Shown here piece after piece: positions 47,833-57,680 of a stretch of DNA of 64,000 nt. The first letter of the stretch is position 1; each line of letters begins with the position of its first letter. The notes under the pieces were generated by a model. That model searched no databases, was not told the origin of the DNA, and was given only the letters and a program-made list of their open reading frames with translations. The position numbers and the translations under genes were made by a program. This DNA is from Dichetophora obliterata (Eukaryota > Arthropoda > Insecta > Diptera > Sciomyzidae), in NCBI GenBank assembly GCA_963920525.1, contig OY986438.1:46848288-46912287 (forward strand), given 5' to 3'.

Positions 47833-50719
47833 TAATTGGTCTGAGGTGATTTTTATCTATAAAATCATGAAAAAATGGAAACTCCAGCTTCCTAGCTTCA
47901 CATTGTTATATATAAAAGAATTATAAAACAACTTCTTACACATGATCTTTTGATATAATACTTAAAAAATAATCGCTATTTTCGGACCCTGATGAAAACT
48001 GTAATAATTCTTAAAATTTCACAAAATCTTATCTAAGTAATGAATTTACATTTAAGTTTTTTCTTGGAGTTTTTGGAGTTTTTCTTTTATATACTGAATA
48101 TAAGATACGTGTACCTCCCATATAAAATGATTTTAAAGAAATAACAAATCAATTATAAATTTTGAAAAATTTTGTAAATTGATAAGCAATAAATAATATG
48201 ATATTTAAAACAAACGCTAAGAATGAAAGTTAGAAAAAATATTTGGCAACCACATTACTATCCCATACAAATCCAAACCGAAGACAATTCCTCTAGTTTT
48301 TTTAAATAAAGTGCTAAATTGTTTTGGTGTGAATGAGTAAGAGTATCAGAATTTTGAAAAAAATGTGTTTGAGAATGTTTCGATGGGTACCAAATGCATT
48401 GAAATAATATTTCCAAATATTAATTTTAATTTTCATAAATTTTTTTTCACTTTTTTATCACTTATTTTATATGGGATGTTTATCTTTTTATATAATAATT
48501 TTTTCAGGTTTTTATATTATTATTTTTCCAGTTTAGTTAGTTTTTAATTTTATATTATGATTAATGGTGTATAGTGTTATGTCGGATTGGGGACATGACA
48601 TTGTATAGCATGTTTTGTATAATGTTTTGTTAGACTAAAGCATGGTCATTGTATAGCATGGTCATATTTAGGTAGATATTTTAAGAAAAAAATGCTTTCT
48701 TAAAATTATAATAGGAATTATAAGTAGTTGGACAGTTTTGTATAATTTATTGTAATACTTAAATTTGAAGATAATTTATTTCTTCAATTTTTAAGTAATA
48801 TTAAAATCAAAACATACTTACATGACCGAAACTTAGTGGCCAATTTAATATGTTTTTGCTTCGTCTCTAGCCCCCTGCTTAGCGCTTTGGTACTATGTAA
48901 ATTGTTTGTTTATTTACATTTGTTTAATTTTTTCTGTCTTTTTGACATTTTTTCTGTCTTTTGACATAGTTTTGTAGGCTTAACTTACAAAAATTAGAGT
49001 AATGAAGTTTTTTAAGTACAAAGTACCGAAACGCTTCGCAATCAAACAATCAAATTAAATTTTAAAAATTTCAGTAGATTTAATACCAAAAACATTCACA
49101 TTTCTTTAGAATTTCAGAAATTTTTGATACAACGAAATTTTCATCAAACATTCCCCAAGAATGAGAAAAAACGACATGAAAATCAGAACTTTGACTTTCG
49201 ATGCAAATATATCCGCTATTTTTAAATATATTTAATTCAAATTTTTTTGATCAAAGTTTTAATAAAAGCACTTTACAAATATAGTTTTAACTGTAGCGTT
49301 AGGTGAGTAAATATATTATTTAGCTTTTTTTCAAAAACGGTCCAAAATATTGAATTTTAACTCAAAAAATTATTGAAAAAATGTTTTTGTCATATATATA
49401 AGAACAATTGAAAATTGCATTTCTGAGTACTTTTAATATAGTAAAGCATGTACCTGCAATAATATAATAAAAAATATATAAAAGTAGTTAAATAAAAAAA
49501 GTTTCTCCAAAAAAACAACTTAAAAAATATTGCTTCATTTATTGCGAAAACATTATTCGCGGCTAAGCTTCAACTGATGGAATCGCCCTTACAATAATAT
49601 AACACTAAAAATATCATGTGGCAAAACGGCAAAAAAAAACCAAGTCAACACACAAAATATACCTAGATTATGTCATCTTTATCATATTATATTCTTAAAA
49701 TTATATAACAAAAAGATAAGAGATAATGCAAAGAAATATAATAACTTTAAATTATATAATGTTCGTAGGGTAGTTTAGTAAAAAAATTGCCTACATTTTT
49801 AAGTAAAAACTAATGAAATTCTACTAAATTTTGTTGGCAGCTACGTCGTTTATATAGATGTTTCGTGCATCAAATCTTTACATATCATTTCTATTGCTTT
49901 TCAATATAATGCGCACATTTGCTCACATTGTCGCTTACTTATTCTCTCGCTCTCAAAAGCTTTAAATCGTTCGCTCGCTGACTCTCATAAAGCTTTTATG
50001 TGGATTTATGATAAATCCACATTCAAATTTTATTGTGCCACTTGCCTGTATGGCGATGGCACATCTTTCTATTATATTATCTGTGGCCAAAGCGTCCACT
50101 ATGTACGCGGCCTTAGCTAACGCGCTTATTTGACAAATCTAAAATGTAGTAAAAAAGTTTTTTTTTGCATTTTCCAACACATTTAAGGGAAGGTTTTCTT
50201 ATAAACTTCCAAAAAATAAGCGAACTAAAAATATTTTTTATTAGGAAATTAAAACATTACTAATTTTGTGCAAGGGTTATAAGTAAATAACACCTTTGAG
50301 CTTGATTAACAAATGTTCGTGAAGTAAACTACAAAAAAGAGACTCCAGATTTATCACAAATAATAAAACGATAACATTAGCCAACAATACATTTTATTTG
50401 CGGTACCTTATGCCTAAGCAACATGAAATATGGTGGTTTTTAATTTATCAACTTGGTGCAAACTCGATCTTTGAGTGCAATGTTTTCTTTTTAAACTTAA
50501 GTGCATTAGAAAAATGGTCCTAAGCAAAGTGTACTTTTGGAGGAAAAAGATAAAAGTAAATAAGTGGAATCGTTTTCATATGATATTGCTCACAATTTTA
50601 AAAGTCGTGAACAAGGAAATTCTCAAAAATGCAAATTTTTAAGACAACTTTTAATGCTCGAATCAAAAAGTCACTTACACCAACATTCCACACATTTTAA
50701 ACTTTTCGCAAAAAAAATG
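47833..50719. other. A+T-rich stretch without a recognised gene
   Basis: A short direct repeat CATTGTATAGCATG occurs at 48,599 and 48,648, and GTGGATTTATGATAAATCCAC at 49,999-50,019 is a hairpin-forming inverted repeat. No exon was seen. Confidence 0.4.
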
Positions 50720-51596
50720 TTGAGGATAGAACTATCACTTTTCAGAATTATAAATCTATTAAATACAGGACTTTGTTTTATGACTTGTCTATTATAAATT
50801 GCTCTGAATGTTGGTTTCTTAGTTCAATTAATGAGAAGCTTAACTTTTGCATAAATAAGATATACGAACTTTTTGATGCGTATGTTCCGCTAATTACTTG
50901 CCGGGTCTCTAACTGATGTCCTTGGCTTACCAGAAATGTTATGTTAGCTATTAAAACACACAAAAGAATTCACAATCACTTGAAAAGAAATTTCACAACA
51001 TCTGCTTGTGAAGAGAACGCAAAAGCAAGAAATGAAGCTAACTGGACTGTTAAATTATCTAAGCGTCCTTTTTTATGAAAAAGTTAGGTTCAGCATTATC
51101 TTCAAATAAGCTTTGGAACCATATAAGACAGGCTGGGGTTGGCAATGTAAAACCTGAGAATTGTGACATTGATCCTGATATTCTAAGTGATTATTTTATT
51201 GCTGGTTCAGGGTCATCTGATAATTTTTTGCCTAATATTTTTTGTACTTTAACTTCTGTAAGTCTGTCTTATCTTGAGTTTGTTGGTGTTAGTGTTCCCG
51301 TGACCATCTGACTTATGGCCTATAAGTCTACCAGTACTTCCGTTCTTAAAGAAGTCGTAAAAAAATCATGCGTGTTTTTCACGATTCATCGACGAAACAT
51401 GCTGATTCAGCCATACATTTCATTGACGAAAATCTCATAAATGTTCCAAATTCGTACAAGAACGCAATGCAGAACATTGTGTGAGTTTCGTGAAGACCGA
51501 AATGTTTAGGAAATTTCAATCATGAAAATATTAAGAAAGTTGATGAAATTTCGTTTATGAAGTGAAAACCGAAAGTTTTTTAAAAAATAAAAATTA

Positions 51597-51965
51597 ACAT
51601 GAATTAAAATTGCGAGCTTTAGATCAAGTAAGTTTTTAAGAAGGCAACAACAACAACAACAACAACAACTCTGTATAGAGTCAAACACTTAGCTGACTAG
51701 ACAGCCTGTTTCGGAAATCGCTACATTTTCCTCTTCAGTAGTCTTGAGTGATTAAGCTGTGATCAACTCACTGTTTAAATCAGTATATGACTGAGCAGAT
51801 TTTTGGAATTCATTCTTTTGAATTGTATGGCTGCTAATCATATGACATTTCAAAGCAGTAGGCTATTTGTAGATCACCGCCATCAACTCTACCAAGGTTG
51901 CCATCTGTTCTAGTTGCTTCTTTTTTTATTTCAATATTCACTGGTGTTCGATAGTTTGTCGAAAT
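51597..51965 (+). repeat. Dispersed repeat X, copy B
   Basis: Complete copy within the interruption of LINE copy 3. Order: GCGAGCTTTAGATCAAG, (CAA)n at 51,645-51,669, GGAAATCGCTACATTTTCC, CTGTGATCAACTCACTG, AGTATATGACTG, AATTGTATGGCTGCTAATC, CACCGCCATCAACTCTACC, CACTGGTGTTCGATAGTTTG. It gives the uninterrupted version of the site that is split in copy C. Confidence 0.8.
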
Positions 51966-52094
51966 GCACCATAGAAATGAAACGAGTAAATTGCTTATAA
52001 CAACCCGAGGCAAGTTTCCACAATTGAGTTTTGAATTTTCTGTTTCAATAATTTTTTTAATGAAGTAAAGAACAAAGAACGCGTAAAAACACCT

Positions 52095-52167
52095 TACCCG
52101 AAACCGGACTCGAACCGGGGACCCCTGAGTTGATAGTCTAGAGGACTCTTCACTAGACCACAAAGGC
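52095..52167 (-). ncRNA. tRNA-like Pol III unit (SINE head), copy 3
   Basis: The same 73-nt layout as the units at 33.9 and 34.2 kb, on the minus strand: GCCTTTG start, A box TGGTCTAGTGA, B box GGTTCGAGTCC, TTTCGGGT end. The stem GTCTAG/CTAGAC is again perfect, while the loop inside differs. It is followed by a CTTTGTTCTTT-type tail like the other two copies, at a distance of about 20-30 nt. This dispersed location supports a SINE-like family rather than a locus-specific gene. Confidence 0.6.
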
Positions 52168-52255
52168 TGACAAGAAAGTTTTGTTGCGTTTTTGTTTTGT
52201 TCAACAGCGTAAGAGAACACGTGTTTCTGATTTGTTACTTTGTCTTTTTTTTTTT

Positions 52256-52460
52256 TTTGACAAACGCAAAACAGACGCGTTAAAGAATTTTCGACAAGAA
52301 ACACAACAGAGAAGAGTTATCGAGTGTTCTCAGTTTCCTTTGTTGCTTTGTTCTTTTTGTTTCTGTATTATTGACGAACACAATGCAGATGAGTTAGAAA
52401 ATATTCCTTAAGTCTTTTATTGACGAATACAAGACAGACACGTTTAAGAATATTCTGCCA
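52256..52460. repeat. Three imperfect 37-bp direct repeats
   Basis: TTGACAAACGCAAAACAGACGCG (near 52,257) recurs in altered form near 52,371 and 52,422 (each TTGACGAA, then A/T-rich, CAGA and an AGAAT/AAAAT end). All lie in the interruption of LINE copy 3. Confidence 0.5.
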
Positions 52461-52930
52461 GTTTGGCTTATGCAACAAGTTTCTTTAAGAAAGCACCAAA
52501 GAACAATTCTTCGATGATGCCCGAAACTGCTGGGCTGCTATCAACGTTATCACAAGTACTCGAGTCTTTCATGGCAGTACAAATCGCGAAACACATTAGG
52601 AAATATGACCTCATTTTACCACTTCAGTCTGGCTTTCGACCTGGCCACAGTTACGCTACAGCAGTCTTAAAGATTGCAGATGAAATTAGAGTATCATTCT
52701 ATTTAGGGCACATAAATTTACTCTGCCTGCTGGACTTTTCCAAAACATTCGACTATGCTTACCATACTATTATTCCAAAAGTTTCAATTTTGTAAATCTA
52801 ATGGAAATTTGAACATCACTATTCCTGTTTATAATAATTTGAACTCCATCAGACTTTTTTTTTTGAGAACGCTATCAGATTGTGGAATACGTTGCCTGTT
52901 ATGCTTGGTTTTCACTATGTCATTTTGATG

Positions 52931-53222
52931 ACGAGACAAACTTTTATCACCTGAAATATCACCTTAATAAAATTCTAGAACATTTTCTGCATAGCTCCAT
53001 TTAATAATGTATTTGTTTTTAATTTTCCAAGATTTCCAAAGTTAAAATAAATGTCAACACGTTGTTATTTTCAATTTGATTGACAACAACTGACCACAGA
53101 AAATTAAATAGTAAAAATCAAGCATTAAAATCAAAAGTATTCCTAAGAATCGCATCTTTAGCATGAAATTTTTCTATACTTTTGACTGCACACTGTCTCT
53201 GTCTTCATCTTTTTCATCAATA
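52931..53222. other. Short stretch without a recognised feature
   Basis: A+T-rich spacer between LINE copy 3 and the Tc1-like element. The last bases (CATCAATA) join across the Tc1-like insertion to TACAGCAATTCC of the foldback-like arm. Confidence 0.4.
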
Positions 53223-53592
53223 TACACTGAGGAGCAATACTGTAACATGCTGTAACACTTCTCATTTCAGCAACCGTTATCTTCTCCAAACAATGACGAA
53301 TTACAGATTTTTCTTTTATAACGTGATAAGTACACTTGTACACTTTATTCCAAACAGGTTTGAAGTTAATCTAACAACAACAAAAAAATAGCAGACAAAA
53401 ATGTAAAAAGACAAATGTTACAGTGTTGCACTCACTCTCAATTTTACATTGTACCGTTATCTATTGCTTATTTTGAAGCTTAATAGCTTTTTCTTGATTG
53501 CAATGTACTTATTAAATGATAATATAAGCAAGCGGTATGATCAATATTGAAAAACAAATCAAATAATAAATTTATTGCGGAGATTCAGTAAA

Positions 53593-54560
53593 ATGGATAA
53601 AAGATTTCCAAATAAGCCACATGACAGTGCAATGTATAAGGTAAAAATATAGTGGAAAGTGTTCCTAAAAAAAAAGGAGGTAGATCAAGAAAAATTAGCG
53701 ACCGTGTGGCTCGCGATCTTGCGAACTTGGTGACCAGCAATGATGCAGTCACTGCTGAAAAGTTTATACATCAGTGCTAGTCAGTGGACAGCTCGGCGAA
53801 GCATTACGAAATCAGGCGTTAAGCCAGCAGAGAAGAAAAAAAAACCAATGGTGACCAAAAGACATGTGCGGTTAAGGCAGGATTTTGCTGCAGCGCACGA
53901 GCACTCGACAGTCGTATATTGGGATATGGTGAGTCTTTTAACTTACATTGTGAAGCAATATTTTTTATTCGATGTTCTTTTGAATTTTTGGTTATTTAGT
54001 CTGATGAGACTAAAATAAACCGTTTTCAATCAGATGGTCGTGCCAGGTATTGGACCAAGGACTCAAATACAACCTAACCACATCATGGAAAGCAAACAAT
54101 GAAACATGGTGGTGGGTCAATAATGGTTTGGGGTTGTATTTCGCAAAATGAAGTTGGTCCCTTAATACGCATCGATGGGATTATGCGTAAGAAACAGTAC
54201 CTGTCCATACTGCAACAAAATCAGGACAGTAGTGGAAAATATGGCCCTTGCTGCTGAAAAAGTAATTTTTTAGTAAGACAATGATCCAAAGCACACTGCA
54301 TATGTTGTCAAAGAGTGGATACAATAACAGAAATTGATTAGAAATAGCCTCCACAATCTTTGGATATGAATCCAATCGAGAATTTGTGGAGTTACGTAAA
54401 TATCCCGCTCAAAGGAGTAAATGAGCTGTAGAAGCGAACTAAGGATGTTTGGGGGGCTATACCACCAGAATTTGTGAGTATGCCCAATCGTATCAAGGAA
54501 TTAAAAAAGCAAAAGGATACTGGACATGTTATTAATAATATTTTTTGTCACGAAAATTGT
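53593..54560 (+). pseudogene. Tc1-type transposase pseudogene with an intron
   Basis: Visible in order: KKKGGRSRKISDRVARDL (DNA-binding region), SASQWTARRSITKSG, KRHVRLRQDFAAAHEHS, WDM, then after a 71-bp GT-AG interval SDETKINRF (first Asp), RARYWTKDSNT, KHGGGSIMVWGCISQNEVGPL, QDNDPKHTAYVVKEWIQ (second Asp) and MNPIENLWSYVN (Glu). All three acidic residues of the DD34E triad are therefore recognisable, but several stops (for example before the QDND block) and frameshifts make the gene dead. The usual N-terminus of Tc1 transposases is shortened or lost, so the start at 53,593 is only the first ATG. Confidence 0.85.
53929..53999 (+). other. Candidate 71-bp spliceosomal intron in the Tc1-like transposase
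   Basis: GTGAGT at 53,929 and a T-rich stretch ending TTATTTAG at 53,999 separate WDM from SDETK without changing frame; joining them restores the conserved order of Tc1 transposases. 71 bp and A+T-rich is a normal small intron for flies. An insertion that happens to end in GT-AG is less likely. Confidence 0.6.
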
Positions 54561-55834
54561 TAAAAAACAATAAATAAGAACTGAGTGCAAAACTGTAACA
54601 TTTGCCATTTTTTTACATTTTTGTCTGCTAGTTTTTTGTCGTTGTTGTTAGATTAACTTCAAACCGGTTAGGGAGAAAGAGTACAAGTGAACCAATAACA
54701 TTATAAAATAAAAATATGTAATTAGTTATGGTTAAGAGAAGATATCGGTTACTGAAATGAGAAGTGTTACATCATGTTACAGTTTTGCTCCACAGTGTAT
54801 ACAGCAATTCCATTTTGAACGTACCGGCCTTACGAAATAACCATCTCCGATTTTGGTAAAAGTTTGCATGGAGCATCACTGATGGAAATAGAAAACTTCA
54901 TTTGAAGGAAAAAAGTTTGACGTGATTTTTGGCTAAGTTGCACAAAATTGACAAAAATTGGCGAATTAAACGGACTTTAATCCAAAAATAATTTTTGGAA
55001 ATTTTAGGAAATTTTGGATAGTTGGAGGGTTCCATTCCTTTGCGGTACGGTAATTAATGTCGATGTAGGAGTGTGAGGAACACGATTTAAAAATTTTAAA
55101 TAATTTTCAACAATATAAAAATGAGGGTGGGGACTCAATGGGCTAATGAGAAATGGTTATTTTAACATCTAAGCACAAATATTTTTTGATTAGCAAACGA
55201 ATTTATTTACCAATTTTTAAGTTTGAACTTCTTTTGGAAAGGTAATTGAACAGACTTTAATCCAAAAATAGTTTTAGGAAAGTTTTGGTAGTTTCCCTTT
55301 TGATAAGGTAATTAATTTCGAAGAAGGGGTTCGAAGAACACCATTTTAAAACTCAAAATAATGCTAGTAAGATTACTTTTTCAACAGTATAAATATTATT
55401 ATGAGGACTCAATGGGTTTATGAGATATAGTCATTTTAACATCTAAGCAAAAATATTTTTTAATTTAAATTTGTTCTTAGATGTTAAAATGTTCATGTCT
55501 CATGAACCCATTGAGTCTCCACCATTGTTGAAAAGGTAATTTTGCCAGCCTTAAGAAAAAAATTCTTTTGAATTTTTAAATGGTGTTCTCGAACCCCATA
55601 TTCGAAATCTTTTGCCTTACCGCAAGGAATGGAACCCCCAATCCCAAACCAAAACCACCAAATTTTAAAAGCAAAAAAAAATAAATATAAAATAAAAGTA
55701 ACTAGAATAGATGGAAACCTTGATAGAGTTGATGGCGGTGATCTATAACTAGCCTACTGTTTTGAAATGTCATTTGATTAGCAGCCATACAATTCAAAAG
55801 AATGATTTCCAAAAATCTGCGTACTCATATACTA

Positions 55835-57166
55835 AACCCGCCAGAGGACCTTCAGGGAATCTGCCTGTCCCAAGCCAGGAATAGAAGCAGTGAGGATTTG
55901 TTATTGGATTTCACTCATGGGCCGTGCCCCATGAACTGATCCCATAATGAGTTCATTCTTGAGGCACGGCTCTTGAATGTTCATCTGATAATCTGTAAAA
56001 GAAAAAGTTTACCTTGAGCCTTGGTTGTTGCTGCCAAATTCTTGGAGAAAGCATGGTTTTGATATTAAGTTATCATAACACCGTCATCTGTAATATGCTT
56101 TCGATTGACGATCAATCCAACATAACTTGAAGAGCGGGGACAGTCATCCATCAATGATGAGGAGACCTGTTCTATCGTTGTCCTGCAGACCTTATCTTAG
56201 AATAAAGGTTATTATGAAGGAAACATTTAATCTTTGGACCGTTGTATAAGCCAATTGGTATACAACGGCTCATGCTTCCTAGTTTTCTGAAAAAGGCTTT
56301 TTATTAAGTCTAAATTAAGACAACGACGTTGCATAAGTAAGATTGTGGTTTACCCGGTTTTACTGGGAAACCAATGGTTATTTTGTAACCTAGTCATGTA
56401 CAATTCTAGTGGCTGAAGGTGTTACAGTCAAATATAAATGTTCTAAGAACTTTTGGTCTGTAAGACGGGATTTTGAAGAGCCTTGTCAGGTGGAGCCTTG
56501 AGCCCAGGTATTGACTGTCGTTTGGGTTTGGCCCACGTGGGGTTTTCAATGCGCTCTGGCTGTGGTTAGGCCAGAAAGGCCGGTGTGAATTACACTTAAG
56601 TTGAACTCGGGCTAATGATTCCCTTAAATTACTAAGAGAATGATGGTAGATTGAATCTCGCTAATTTCAAACAGTAAATGTTAGGAAGGTAAGCAACTAC
56701 CGGATCAACCTTTGGAATTTAAGTACAGGCGACGGGGAAACCTAAATAGTCTGAGTTGTGTCCACTGAGATTGAGGAACCTGATTTCATGGGTGACTGGC
56801 CTAGTTAGCTGCCTTAATTTTTCATGTCAGAGAGTTATGACCTTTGATATGGATATAATGATTTTGTAGCGTCCAAAAAAAATAATGGGTTGTATTATTG
56901 GTATTGATACTGAGATAACCCATTGTTATTAAAATAACCAAGTCATGTTTAAATTCGAGTGGCTGAATGAGTCACGGTCATGAATAGTATCTTTTTGACA
57001 TCAGTGTTGGGGGTTCTGTGGCATATTATTAGGGGAACCTTTCAAAGTGGTCTTTCTTAAATTCCGAAGGGGCGTTGGCCGACACTTCATATTTGTCCCA
57101 AGCTTTGGAGCACCGTTGAATTAAGCCTTTGCGGCAGGGGTCAACGTTAAAAACATAGTGGCTTTC
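55835..57166. mobile_element. 1.33-kb structured non-coding insert with 12-bp TSD
   Basis: ACTCATATACTA occurs at 55,823-55,834 and 57,167-57,178, and comparison with repeat copies A and B shows that this segment is extra. It is richer in G+C than its surroundings and has no reading frame of 60 codons on either strand. It contains a strong stem-loop (55,921-55,970), GGTTTACCC...GGGAAACC (56,347-56,372), GGGTT...AACCC (56,887-56,921) and an internal direct repeat (about 56,373 and 56,919). There is no TIR, poly(A) or LTR end. A TSD of 12 bp fits a non-LTR retroelement fragment or its non-coding derivative, but no family was recognised. Confidence 0.6.
55921..55970. other. Two-part RNA/DNA hairpin
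   Basis: GCCGTGCC (55,921-55,928) pairs perfectly with GGCACGGC (55,963-55,970), and inside it ATGAACT (55,931-55,937) pairs with AGTTCAT (55,950-55,956), leaving a 12-nt loop and an asymmetric internal loop of 2 and 6 nt. Confidence 0.8.
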
Positions 57167-57680
57167 ACTCATATACTAGTTAAAGCAGTGAGTTGATCAT
57201 AGCTTAATCACTCAAAGACTACTGAAGAGGAAAATGTAGCGATTTCCGAAACAGACTGCCTAGTCAGCTAAGTGATTGACTCTATACGGAGTTGTTGTTG
57301 TTGTTTGTTGCCTTCTTTAAAAACTTACTTGATCTAAAGCTCACAATTTAATTAAAAAAATATGTTTGTTTAGATGATGACCATATCTCATTTACCTATT
57401 GAGTTAATCATTATGAAAATGTAATTTTGCCAGCTTTAAAAAAAATTATTTAAATTTTTTTAAATGGTGTTCCTTGCACCCCAACCACAAAATTTTCCTA
57501 AAATTATTTTATGTAATATTAATTTAAAATAATATTATTATTTTCACATCAAACTTTTTCCTCCTAATCAAGTTTTTTTTTCCGTCAGTGATGCTCTATG
57601 CAAAATGTTATCCAAATCGGAGATGATCGTTTCGTAATTTTTATTTTCCGGTACTTTTAAAATGGAATTGCTGTATATAT

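Larger units (their letters stand above)
50720..52930 (+). mobile_element. CR1/L2-like LINE, copy 3, interrupted and internally deleted
   Basis: Plus-strand remnant in three blocks. First, 50,725-51,305: the linker after the endonuclease (FYDLSIINCSECW, NEKLNFCINKIYELFDAYVPL, WLTRNVMLAIKTHKRIHNH, KLWNHIRQAGVGN, DPDILSDYF), homologous to the start of copy 1. Second, 52,480-52,795: early RT (KKAPKNNSS, LSTLSQVLESFMAVQIAKHI, LQSGFRPGHSYATAVLKIAD, LLCLLDFSKTFD). Third, about 52,850-52,930: the C-terminal LWNTLPV block. The RT palm with YADD is missing, and about 1.15 kb of foreign sequence lies between the first two blocks. Confidence 0.75.
53225..54797 (+). mobile_element. Tc1-like element with long inverted repeats, 1.57 kb
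   Basis: The ends CACTGAGGAGCAATACTG and the inverse of CACTGTGGAGCAAAACTG are flanked by TA on both sides. The inverted repeats extend for about 210 bp (53,225-53,435 and 54,577-54,797) with landmarks GTAACACTTCTCATTTCAG, GGTTTGAAGTTAATCTAAC and AGCAGACAAAAATGT. Between them lies a decayed transposase on the plus strand. The element sits at the left end of the foldback-like palindrome. Confidence 0.9.
55690..57357 (-). repeat. Dispersed repeat X, copy C, split by an insertion
   Basis: The minus-strand copy begins at 57,357 (GTGAGCTTTAGATCAAG), runs to 57,167, and resumes from 55,834 down to about 55,690 (CACCGCCATCAACTCTATC, then TCTAGTTAC), where it is shorter than copies A and B. The interruption is 1,332 bp with a 12-bp TSD. 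Confidence 0.8.
54798..57680. mobile_element. Foldback-like palindromic element, 2.9 kb
   Basis: Left arm (54,798 on) and right arm (ending about 57,677) are inverted copies: TACAGCAATTCCATTTTGAACGTACCGG, CATCTCCGATTTTGG, GCATGGAGCATCACTGA at the left have matching inverses at the right. Internal units of 200-250 bp with the landmarks CCATTCCTTTGCGGTAC, GGACTCAATGGG and AACATCTAAGCA are arranged as two direct copies (about 54,973-55,225 and 55,230-55,460), one inverted copy (55,467-55,670) and one inverted partial copy (about 57,370-57,500). Long inverted arms made of subrepeats resemble Foldback/Galileo-type elements; no transposase is seen, so this is by structure only. The centre holds repeat X copy C. 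Confidence 0.65.
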
